From Campylorhamphus procurvoides (taxonomy: Eukaryota > Chordata > Aves > Passeriformes > Dendrocolaptidae): a DNA stretch of 64,000 nt. Below the pieces are notes generated by a model. That model did no database searches. It was given only the letters and a program-made list of their open reading frames with translations, and was not told where the DNA came from. The position numbers and the translations under genes are program-made. Positions 1-11,989 of the stretch are shown here, piece by piece; within the stretch, counting starts at the first letter, position 1, and each line of letters starts with the position of its first letter. The stretch lies in contig WBMV01009268.1 in NCBI GenBank assembly GCA_013396655.1, positions 434,001 to 498,000 on the forward strand, written 5' to 3'.

Positions 1-3000
1 ACCTTTCACAGGCACATGCAGAAGGTAAGAGTTGACTTTGCGTTCTGGGCTGTCTCCTGCTCTCGCTACCTGAATATCTGTTCTTTATTAGTCTTTCAGT
101 GCTGTTTGTGCTCTTTTTTATTTCCCACCATTTTTTTTCCTTTCAGTTAAACGAGTACAGGGGAGAGAAGACATGAGAGTCCTTATGACTACAAAACTAT
201 CTCCTAGAAGGGAGGGAAGAAGATACTCTATGTATTTGGTGAACATGAATCCCTTTCTCACACAGCTAATCACACTGAGACTTAATGTAATCAAAACTGC
301 TGTTCTTGATGTTGTGGCTGGGGCAGCAAGGAGGTGAACGGGAAGGAGAGAAGGTACCTGTTTGATAGAATGCTGGACAAGCCCACTGGGGTCAGACATA
401 CACGTGCTCTGTCAGAAAGGACACAGAATGCAAGACCAATGTAGCAGGGGTATTGACTGGAGAAATGTAATTTTTGCATATAGGAATAAAATCCTGCCTA
501 GGTTCTAAGGCTTGTACCCTCCTCACTGTCACCCCTGGAGTCTCAGCTGCTTCTGTTCCTGTGCCAGCAGGTGCTGAGGGGAGGGAGTGTCTCTGGATCA
601 GTTTGGTGTTGCTTTCAGCTACCTGAGACAGGATCTGTGTGGGAGGCCCAGCCAGGCAGTGCTGTCAGAGCCAACAGACCTGTTTGTGATGGGGGGATGG
701 TTTCAGGACTCGATCTTACATCCCTGAGGAAAGCTGATGTATGAGGCAGGCCTGTCCTGGCATGGAGGTGCTAATGGGCTAGTAGCAATGTGGAAGAGCA
801 GTAGATTTGCCTGGTGCACGGGTGTTCCTTTTGGGTGGTCAAAGGAGCAGTTGATTTAAAACTGTTTCAAAGCTTTGATGAAAGTAATGCTGTCTTTGAA
901 TGAATTCCCTAGGACTAGGAATAATTAGTGTTAGTACAGGAGCTTAGTGAGATGATATGTTTCTTTAGGTCTGTCTATAGAGACCGTAAAGAGGGTTTGT
1001 AAACTCTTTTGCTTATTACTCTGTCTTCGCAGCACTTGTTTGGTTTATCCCTTCTGCATTGTACTTATGAGGCCCTTCAACAGCTTCTCTGTAAACTGGC
1101 TTGCAGCTTATATGTTTTTACCCTGGCTTCTTAGAGATGTACCGCACTCTTTAATCCCAGTCTCTATAGATAGAGCAGCCAGGAAAAGCCATTCTTTCTG
1201 AGGTGCAGCATGAGGATGAGCCAATGTGCTACACAGCCATGCAGGTGTTGGACAGCCTCATTCTGGACTTCCACAACAAATGCTTTGCTATTACAGGGAC
1301 CAAAGGGAAGTTTTTTGTGATGAGGAACAAGGGTGGATAACATCACGTGTCTCTGGTATGGCACTAACTTAAACTTATACTTGTTCATGACAGTGAATGA
1401 AATTATTAATAAACTGAAAAAATGTACAACAGAGCCAATTTGCTATCTCTGAAAGTTTTTACTTTTTTTCCTGTCCAGTGTGAGATAATTGAGACTTCTT
1501 TCTCAGGCCTATTTTCAGGTTCTCATATACTGCCAAGTGTCCTGACACCTCAGAGGTGTTTGTTTTTAAAATATTTCACTCCATGAACCTAAGTGCTTGA
1601 TGGCATCACAGAAATGCTGGAGTTGGGGTAGTTTCTTTGTAGCATTTGCATATTCCAAATCTGTTCACCAGTAAACAGGCTGCTCTGAATGTAGCATTTG
1701 ATACAAGGTGTTCAATCAATGATTTTAGGTGATTTTTAAGCAAAATGTAGAGCTTTGTTTGCTGGCCTGTCTATGGATATGTGTTAAAAAGAATATTAAG
1801 TATTAAACAAAATCGTGTCAATGTTAAGGGAAAGTAGCAACCACTATGATATAGAGTTTAGAGAATGGATTATCTCGAATGTTGCTGTTCAGTAAGTGTA
1901 GTAACTTCTGATGTGGATCATTTAGCTTTGGCTTTGGGATGGGCTCTCTCTGAGATTCAGCTACTTACCAGCTTGGTAAAATGGAATGCTGGTAGATCTC
2001 ACCTAATCTGGTTGCTTCAGGGATTGTTTCTCAAAGTAGGCACCAAGATTCAGTTGGAGTCTATGGGAATGGCTGTGTCCTGACTTGCTAAAAGGGTTTA
2101 GGAAACAGGAAAGGAGTTACGTTATTGCAACTGGTTTTCTGGGTAGAACTTGAGATTGAGTTAAAGGAACAAATTTTATTCTATTTGTTCTGTTAAAATA
2201 GGAAAGTTGGAGGGGGGAAATCCGATCTGATCTTGATTGTGGGCCCCTTCTTTTGAATGTAATGTAAATAAGGCAAAATACTCTTCTGTGCCTCAGAGCA
2301 GGTAGGGCTTAGGCTACCAGAAGGCTTTCTCTTTATTCAGGGAGAACTTTCACGGTTAATAAAACATTAATAATTTTATTAATTCATATATGCACCTAGT
2401 GATTCATGATGCCCGAAAAAAATAACTTTTTTGTAAGAGGATGGGTGCTGTGTATGAGAACAGCACCTAGAATACACAGGATGAAATTACAGTAGTCAGT
2501 GTTGCAGGCTCATTGTTAGCTGAATGAAAGGGGAAGTGTTTTCCCAGTGACATACTCATGCTCAGGGAACTCCAGAAGAAATAGATTGCTTTGCTCTTAG
2601 GTCTGTGGGAAAGATTATACAAAAGTGATGTAAACCTCTCAGTGTACCTAGCACAGCTACAGAGCCTAGACAGTGAAGGTGATTCAGTACAGTCGTTTGC
2701 AGTTATGCCCAAGGTATGATGGGCTTGTCAAAAGAACTTACGTCTCTCAAAATTATATTCTGCTGGATACAGTTTGTCTCAGCTTTTAGCACTCTTGGGT
2801 CTGAACTGTGATTTGTTTGGTCCAGTCCTGTCATGGACAATGAATAATAATGGTTGCTAGGTGTTTGAGAAGAGACTTTTATATTAGAGTATTTGCGTGA
2901 GTGTCTACTCACAAGCATAGTCTATGATCAAATCAGTTGTTTATGCTTTCTCACACAGTAACAAACTCACCTTCTTGACATGCAGACATGATGTATAGAA

Positions 3001-4009
3001 AACAAGTGCCATCCACAGATTGTTTATTTCTCTGCCTAGCCCTTAAAGCAGCAATTGGATTCTGGTTTGGACATCTGTGGGAGAAACCAGCTTCAGAGCA
3101 AAGAACCAATTTATTTTTAGATCACACTGTTGTCATTTTGCTGTGATCACACCACTGAGCATGTGCTTCCTTTGAGAGATCTCCAGGCACTGCAGTGTGA
3201 TCACACCCTCCTAGGATCATTTTTTACGAAGTTAATTTTTAGTGACTGATGAAAGATGCTAGAGCCAGTATTCTTAGAGATGGCAGCCCTAATTCCACTA
3301 GCACACATTCTGCCTGCTAAGTTTGTTAGTCTAAAGTTCTGGTTTGGGTTGTGATTTTTTTTTTCCTTTTTTGTTTCTTTTAGTTCACCTTGTGTTAGTC
3401 ATCCTTCCCTTGCACAGTAATATAACCAAGCCTACAGACTTCTCTGGGGGAATTCCTGCTTCATACCACTGAAGGTATATCTGCATCACAGTCAGTAAGG
3501 GTGATTTCTTAGGGAAGAGATGTACCCCTATAAATGTGGCATGTCTACATACACATATAGATATAAAAAACTGAGTTAACTTTAAAAAGGTATCTTAGAT
3601 TCCAGAAACAAAGTAGAGGCAGCAGCAATCAAAACCCACAAGAGCTTCTCACATTTTCCTGTCTACTATTAGTCTCCAAGCAAATTTATTTAAAGGTTTT
3701 ACAGGTGTTCCCTATGTATATATACTACTAGCATACTGTTGAATGTAGTGCTAATATCCTTCAGTGAACAGAGGTGTAGATCTTGCAAAGAGAGGCAGGA
3801 AATTTTTTGCATTGTTTAAAAATCGCATCTTGAGATAATGTTTGGGTTTTGTTTTCATTTTTTAACCCATTGCACAGCACAGAAATTGACATATTAGAGT
3901 AGAATAAAGGTAAATAAAATTTGAAAAAAATGGAAACATTTTTCTAGCATTAAATTCCTTTATTTTTCTAAAGAATTCTTCAAAATTTGAATTGCAAGGG
4001 ATTAGTCTC
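1..4009. other. Upstream non-coding DNA
   Basis: I see no coding exon. Reading frames are short and unlike known proteins. At the very start, AGAAG followed by GTAAGAG (donor from 26) could be the end of an exon that begins outside the window, possibly a PAPLN untranslated exon or the neighbouring gene; this is weak. No CpG-rich promoter is visible. Confidence 0.5.
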
Positions 4010-5621
4010 AGCTGGCTAACATGCTTACCCAGATGCTGGGGAGTGAAGTCCCTCCCACTGTAAGCGAAGAGCAGATTTGAGACCACCTGATGAATTGAAT
4101 AGGCACAAGTCTATGGGACTTGATGAGATACATCCCAGGGTTCTGAGGGAATTGGCTGATGTGGTTGCCAAGCCACTCTCCATGATATTTGAAAAGTCAT
4201 GGCAGTCAGGCAAACTCCCCAGTGATTTGAAAAAGTGAAACATTGCTCCTATTTTTAAAAAGGGGAGACAGGAAGACCCAGGGTACTAAAGACTTGTGAA
4301 CTTCCCCCTGTGCCTAGGAAGATCATGGAAGCAATGTTAAACTGTGTACAAGACAAGCAGGTGATCCAAGACGGGCCAGCATGGGTTCACTAAGAGCAAA
4401 TCATGCCTGACCAATCTGGTGCCCTTCTGTGATGGAGTGACTGCAGCAGTTGACATGGAATAATGTCTGATGTCATCTACCTAGACTTCTTTAAGACCTT
4501 TGATGTGGTCCCATATGACATCCTCATCTCTAGATTGCAGAGAGGTGGATTTAAAGAGCAGGCCATTCAGTGGATTAGGATGTGTTAGCTAGATGAATGC
4601 AGCCAGAGAGTTGTGGTCAATGGCACTACGTCCAGGTGGAGGCTGGTGACAAGTGGTGTCCCTCAGGGCTCTGTCTTGGGACCAGTGCCCTTTCATACCT
4701 TTATCAATGGTATAGACAGCGAGATCAAGTGCACCTTCAGCAAGTTTGCAGGTGGCACAAAGCTGAGCAGGGCAGTTGGCACAACAGAAGGATGGGATCC
4801 AGAGGGACCTGAGAAAGTGGGACAATGGGAACCTCATCAAGTTCAACAGGCCCAAGTGTAAGGTGCTGCACCTGAGTTGGGGCAATCCCAGACCTGAGTA
4901 CACGCTGGGAGATGAGTTCATTAAGAGCAGCCCTGCAGAGAAGGACTGGGGGGTTCTTGTGGTTGAAAAGCTGGACATGACCCAGCAACATGCACTTGCA
5001 GCCCAGAAAACCAACCCCATCCTGGGCTGTATCAAAAGCAGTGTGGCCAGCAGGTCAAGGGGTTGGATTCTCTCCCTCTACTCTACCCTTGTGAGACCTC
5101 ACCTGGAGTACTGTGTCCAGGTCTGGGGTCCTCAGCATAAGAAATGTATGTGTCCCTGCTGGACCAAGTCCAGAGGAGGGCCTCAAAGATGATCAGAGGG
5201 CGGAAGCACATCTCCTTTGAGGACAGGCTGAGAGAGCTGGGGTTGTTCAGTCTGAGAAGAGAAGGCTCCTGGGAGACCTCATTGCTGCCTGCTGGTATTT
5301 ATAGGGAACTTAGTTAAAAAATGGAGAGCGGTTTTTCGCATGAGTGGGTAGTAATAAGACAAGGGGCAGTGGTTCTAAATTAAAGAAGGGGAGATTTAGA
5401 CTAAATATTAGGAGGGAATTCTTTACTCAGAACATGGTGAAGCATTGGAACAGGTTGCCCAGAGAAGCTGTGGATGCACCGTTCCTGGAAGTGTTCAAGG
5501 CCAGTTTAGATGGGGCTTTGAACAACCTGGTCTTGTGGAAGATGTCCCTGCCCATGGCAGGGGAGTTGAGCTACGTGAATCTTAAAGGTCCCTTCCAATC
5601 CAATCCTTTCTGTGATTTATA
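4010..5621 (+). mobile_element. CR1 LINE, 5'-truncated and decayed, sense on + strand
   Basis: Translated pieces in shifting frames match the CR1 reverse transcriptase: an opening block around 4095-4260, the [13 protein letters not shown] block at 4640-4690, [16 protein letters not shown] at 4850-4905, [20 protein letters not shown] around 5040-5100, and HWNRLPREAVDAP near 5440-5490. The 3' end (GGTCCCTTCCAATCCAATCC and then TTTCTGTGATTT) is the usual avian CR1 tail with a degenerate octamer. Multiple stops and frameshifts, and Gly-Gly in place of the catalytic Asp-Asp at 4751-4756, show it is dead. CR1 is the dominant LINE of birds. The 5' limit is approximate. Confidence 0.93.
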
Positions 5622-8600
5622 AACAGCAGCAGTGCTCAGTGTCAGGTGATATTTCTGTTCAAGCTAAATATCTGATAGAAATGAAGCTTAAACTGTGACA
5701 GGAAAGTAGTAGATGTAAAAGATTGTTAGCCATTCCTCTTGACTTATGCTAGTGTTTGGAAGATTATATCCTTGTAATGTATTTTCCATAGGCAGAGTGT
5801 GGCTTCTGGTTGCAATGTCTAAATCAGTCTGTGTCTGCTTGTCATTATCCCTACGTGCTCCCAGATTTAATTAACAGCTAAGCAGTGAGACTACCAAAAT
5901 AGAAGGCAGAATCCTATCTTTACTCCTTATAATAAGTCTCTTGCTGCAAACCTAATAGTGGGAGGCTAGTTGCATAAAATTGACTCTCGGCTGATATTAA
6001 TAGGTAGACAGAAAATTACCCTCATGAAATACTGTATTAGCTCCTGTAAAGGGCTGGCATAGTGATCACATTTGCTTGAAAGATGACTTAAACCTTAGAT
6101 ACTTCACTGTGGATTTTAGAGAGTATGGAATAAGGTAGGTCTGCTTCTTCCACACCCTCTGATAGGGTATGGTGTGAGATCTTACTAAAGCCTCTGAGTA
6201 CTGATCTTGCTCTTGGGCCTGATGATTTTTCAACTACTGTTATGTGTGGTTTCAGTATTCAGATGAAAACTGTGTGTCAGAGGCTTCCCCAGGTGTTGCT
6301 GAGCTTGAAATTGCAGTAGGAGTTGTCTGTAAAAACAGTCAGTCTGTGTCATCCACATGAAGAAATTGCCCAGTGCAGATTAATGTTCCTGTTATGAAAC
6401 AAGCTGAAGGCTGGGTTGAAAGACTATTTGCAGAGCAAGGTATAAGATTCTTCTGTCACCACTTCTCAGTTGTCCCAATACTGTGCTTGTTAGTAAGTTT
6501 TTATAACTTCTTTTTTCATTTAACAAGGTGAATTTTAAAGTTATTCTAGGTGAAAGTTTATCTTTCATAGTATTCATAACAGTTGAAAGTGTATCTCACT
6601 GGGATTACTTTCTTGATGAGGATTCTTCAACTCCTAGCATGTATTTAGAATGAATTACTAAATTTGGGTAGCAGTGATAAAGATTTGGCCATAAGACTTT
6701 TACACATACAACTTGTGTTGGTTTTATTTGTTTTCCCTCTGTTTCCACTAAGCCCTTTCAGCCAGTCTTGTATTTAAACTCATTTATAAACATTTATGCC
6801 TTGCTTTGTATACAAACAGCTCTTAATGAATGGGGCATATTGCATGGTCAAGGCAAAGGAAATTCAGCATCCTTCTGCTTTAACAGGCACATACACACAA
6901 ATTGACTTATCTGCCCTAACCCAAAGGGCATCAGATTCAGGATTTTCTTTGGAAATTTTAAAAAAATAAATAAATTTACTGTAGTTGGGGAAGAAAACAG
7001 TTGCATTAAGAAGTATCTTGAATGTGATATCCTCTGCATAAAGTGCTGGTTTGTTTCCTGGTTCCTCTGGCTGTGTGATGTGGTCCTCATGCTCTCCCAG
7101 CTCAGGTCACACTCTAAGCAAATGGAAGTTTTTCCCCATCCTTGAACTCTGCTCCATGGAGGCCCTCTCTCTCCCCATCTTCCTCTCATCTTCTGGTTGT
7201 ATGTGTATATTTTCCCTTTTTAATTCTTCCAGCAAAAATTTAAAAGGTGCTTCTCAATTGTCAAGGCAAACAGAAGCAAGCTGGAATCAAGATATGCTGG
7301 ATGATTTTTAGAGCAAGGTAAAAATCATAACATCTTTAGAAAATGTAGTGAGTCTGAAAGCTCAAAGACTGCTGAGTCAATGACTAAAAATATTTATGTC
7401 AGTGAATAACTGGGCAACATATCAGCATCTTTTCTGGCTTCCCACCTCCTTCAACTAAACTTCTAAAAATAAAACATCAGAGTGAGATCTCATGTGTTAA
7501 AGGGGAGGGAATTCTGAAAAGGTGTGAGTAGTGGGATCACTGGGGCAACTTCTGCTTTAGTGCTGGATATGCCAAACTTTACAGTAAGCAATTTCTGTTG
7601 ACATTGCAACAGGTAAAGATTTATTGCCAGGGTGGCCAGTCTTTACCTCACAAGCCATGCAAAGGCAGCCTTTGTGTCAGGGCTATCTCAGATGGGAATA
7701 ATAGATCCATGTTGGGTAATTAAAATCCCCACCTGAGAGATAAAATGAGCTGTAAGGATCTGCCAAAGTCCAACATGCTGGATATGGCTTTGCCACTTAC
7801 TTGCATGTCCAGATAAGTCTTGCCTAGGGAACCCTGAAGGGATCCTTTTACATTCTGCCTATGAACCACTCCTAGAGCAGTCCCTGACCCACATATGTGA
7901 TATTTATCTTTGGCTGAAGAGGATTTAGAAATGTGGTTCACAGGCCAAAGAAAACTGGTCTGTCTTACATGCTAAATAGGCAAGAACCATGTAACACGGA
8001 CTGTCCAATAATTTTCAAAAAGAATAGAGAAAAACTGCTAAATCTGTAAGCAGTGGAACTCATGAAACCTGTTTTATTCTGACTTCGGGATCTGATTCTG
8101 TAGTGCCTAAACAGCTTAAGTTCTTGTTTATGCAAGGCTGAATTATTCATAACATTTCTTTCAAGTCTAGATTTCCTTCCTATTAAAAAGTCATCACCTG
8201 AATGGATTAAAAGTCCAACACATCTCTTCATCCTGGTCCAGTATCTTTTCCCTCAAAATGGAATTTTATTGCTTTTGAGACCCTGAAATTAGCTAGTTGA
8301 TGCAAAGTTATTTTTACATTTATATACAGGGAGTATAGGTCTTGTTTCCCCAGGAACATGGATGTTAAGAGGTTATCTGGAAAAGCAGCCCAGTTTAAGT
8401 AAGCAATCTTATTTGTGTATTGGAAAGGATGATTTGCACACATTAAGTAAATCTAGGAGTCATTAAAACTGCTCTGGATTTTGAAACTCCTTGTCTTAAT
8501 GAAGATTTGACCAATCTTGCTAAACCTGCCTGGGCAGGGATAAGAGTTTCTAACCAAGTAAAATTTTTTACAGCAGTTCACTGCTGGCTCCACTGTAGAG

Positions 8601-11600
8601 AAGTCCCCAGATCTGCCCTTCTGTCTTTTCTATCTGTTAAGGCAAAAGATTCTTTCCTAAGTGTGTTCAGCCCAGAAATAAGGGTGCTTTCCTCAGTTTC
8701 CAGTTGTAGTGGAGTTCTTCTGTTCTGTCCAGAGTTACAAAATTCCAGCCATCTCCTTTGTAGCCTTCTCGCCCTCCTGTTTTGAAATAGAAGTCAGGTT
8801 CAAGTTTGAACTTCCCCAGCATTTGGAGGAGCTTGGGTCATCATCTCTTACAGAAAACCGCCCAGAGCTGAACTATGAAGCTGATTCTTTTTGACCAAGC
8901 TTACAGATGCCTGGAACCGGTCACCACTTCAACCTTTTTATCCATCTAACCTGAGCATTTAATGCCCGATGTGGTTGGCTAGACAATTTGAATCTCTTCT
9001 GGTCTATGGGCCAGAGGTTTCAGCTGGGTACACATCTAGTTCTGGTTGAAGATTCTGGTTGTTCCTTACTTGTTGTTAAATGATTATCATAAACCCTCTT
9101 CCAGAGATAACTTCATATTTTAGTACTATGGGAGGAATCCCTCCATGTGAGCCTTCCAGCAGCTGTTCCATATCTTAAGCATAAAGTCACCATTTCCCCT
9201 CAGGCCCTGCTGCTGTTTCTGGGTGGAGGAGGGGTGGAGATGCTGTTCTAGTACAAAGCTAGAAAAGGGAGCTGAGGGCATTGAAGAAAATTGGACAAGG
9301 GCAGGAGGCACAGGGAGCAGCAGCAGCTGTTGTTACAAGTGAAAGCACTGCAAAACACTGCCCTTTTCATTCTTTCCCCCACATACCCAGCCTTCAGTGA
9401 GAAGAATGGCAAACAATCAGAATAAACATATGCTGCTGTACCCCAGCTCCTACAAGGAGTTAGAGCCATTAAATTCAGAAACAGAACTTAACCTTTTTTT
9501 TAAGCTTTAGGACAGATTCCCCAGTTCCGTCTGCTCTGGTTGAAAAGAAGGTGAAAGGGATAAATGCTGGATTCTACATCTGAGGAAGCTTTTAAAATTA
9601 CAAGTTTATTGAAGCTCAGATAATCAAATGCAAGATTTGTTTTGCATGGGGGATTTAATAGGATACAGATGGCCTTGTTCTTCCTTCTGTCAATCCTTCT
9701 AGAATCTGTAGACTAGTAGTAGGACTGGATAGTCTAAAGTTTTTAATACCAAATTTGGGACATATGATAGCAATTTCCATGCAAGTGCAGTGGCACAGAA
9801 GTACAAGCAAGCACTAGAGGTGTAACTTCTTGCTGCTTTGATGCATAAGATTGCCCCATACATTGGGTTCTGACTCTGGTTGTCTCCTCAGAGAAGTTTT
9901 TTATCCTATCTGGCTAAAAACATCCAAGATATGAATGGCTTGGGGCTGGGAGCACTGCTAGCCCTGGTGAGCCTCACGTGGTTTGGTCCCAGCTCCCTGT
10001 CTGCCTCTTGGCGCAGATGCTCGAAAAAGCTGAGCAGGCAGTCCATTAGCAGCAGAACAAGGATTTGATTTTCAAGGCCATCTCCATGAACCTGAGAGGT
10101 GCCTGGAATGAAATATGTGAGAGAGGAATGCTGAGGAAGAGATTTTTATGTTTTTTTCATCTGCGTAGTAGGAGGAGGAGTTGATCTCAAACGTTTAGCT
10201 CTGATACCAACACTATTCAAAGAAGATGCTGGTTTCACAATGCCCTTTGCTAGTGGTGTGGGCATGTTATAAACTCCTTCAAGGAGAGCTTTGCTGTTTA
10301 TGTGCATGGAACTTGCCTGTACTTCCACTGGGAAAAGATTCGACAGTTGGATAGGGTTGTCACACAGGTCTAGCCTGTGCTTTGGTTGTTGGCCTTTACT
10401 GCACAGAGAGCATACTTGACCTCATGTGAAGAGTATCTCCAGGTTGTTTTTTTCCTTGACCTGAATGGTAAGAGAAGTAGTAGCATGTGTGGGTTTCTTA
10501 AGAATGACTAATCTGAAATTAATGAAAGTGATTCATGTGACAAGCTCCTATAGCTTCACATTCATGAATCTTGTGTTTGGCACTCAGTATTTAGGGAGAG
10601 AAGGTTAGCAGTTTGTATTTTCCCAGTTGCATTTTCCCTATATGTTGCTATTTTGCACAGAGTATTTGGTGCAACTGAATTTTTCAGAAGTTGGTAGCTT
10701 TTACATATGAAAGGGAAAACATTTAAGAACGTGCTTTTTTATTCCCAGCACAGTGAATGTTGGGAATGTCAAAATCCATAGTATATATGGAGTAACCTGA
10801 AATATGCAAATACTAGATCAAGTAGGTTTCATTTGGGGTATTTCTTGGTTCTGATTTGATATTCCCATGCAGCAATGATTTTAGATAAATGTTTTCACTG
10901 TTAATATTGATGCATGTTCTGTATTTCATCTGGATTTAATAGGCCAGGCTAAAGGAGCTATATGTGAAGTTTTAATATTAAAACAGATGTTGTTACAAGG
11001 GTGGATGAGATAAACATTTCTTCCTTGATGATTTCATGTATAGTGAGAGGAAAAGTTATCCTTCTGTCCTTTTGCCTTTCCTTTCCCAAGTTAGAAAGAA
11101 GCTCAAACCAGATAAAACTATGCTAGAAATATCTGGTCTGCCTCCTTTTTTTCTGGGCTTAATCAACTTGTCATGAGGTCATGAGAAAATGGTCCTGAGA
11201 AAGTCAGTCTCTAGTGGCTGCAGTGACCGTGGTCACAGCTGTGAATGTTGGTGAGTGGTGGTTGGTGTGGGCTGCAACTCAAAAGAGGAAGAATTAAATA
11301 GCAACAGGCAATGTACCAGTGAGGTATTGTGGTCACAAACATGCATAATGCCCCAAATTTAGGAACTGTTTTATGCTGCCATGCCAGTCTGTGTGACCTG
11401 ATCTTTCTAGCTCTGCAGAAGGGATATAACTACCCATTATCAAATCTAACTATAGCTGTCCATGATGAACTGTAGGATTTTAAACACACTAGACCACACA
11501 AAAACAGACATGAAGCTTCACCAATCCACACATAAGATGATTATAGGGTACAGAAATATTAACTGTGGAATTTCTTACCTTGAGCTGGTTGAAGTCATTG

Positions 11601-11926
11601 CTATCTTCAAGTATTTTATCATGTATATATGTAAAGGGGTGGGAAGGCAGACATGTAACAGCACGCAGCTTCCACTGTGCCTGGGGATCTCATAATATCA
11701 GAGGAAAGTTCAGGGAAATATTTACACTCAGTAATTACATTCCAGCTTTCTGTACAGGATAATTTCAGTCTTTGCAGTCCAGGGAATGTAATCATAAAAC
11801 TGCTTGTCTTCTCTCATCTTGATTTTAGTTCCACCTCCATTTTTAGTGTGTAGTAATGTAGCTTTTCCACCAAACAAGCGGCAAAGAAGCAAGCAATTCT
11901 GATTAGTAACTTTTCTGTTCCCACAG
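5622..11926. other. Non-coding DNA upstream of the PAPLN start exon
   Basis: AT-rich sequence between the CR1 and the signal-peptide exon. No reading frame resembles a protein I know. At least one PAPLN untranslated exon and the promoter should lie here or further upstream, but I cannot place them from sequence alone. Confidence 0.5.
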
Positions 11927-11989
11927 GCAGATATGAAGAACTTCTTCCTTCTGCTCCTGCTAACAATGATGCCATCTTCTGCATTTTCA
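11927..11989 (+). CDS. PAPLN: PAPLN exon 1: start codon and signal peptide
   Basis: A pyrimidine-rich stretch ending in CCCACAG precedes a 63-nt exon that carries six untranslated bases, then ATG at 11933-11935. It encodes [19 protein letters not shown], a typical secretory signal: one basic residue, a Leu-rich core and a small-residue end. The donor GTAAGT starts at 11990 and the phase is 0. Because an acceptor lies just before the ATG, at least one untranslated exon must lie further upstream. Confidence 0.88.
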
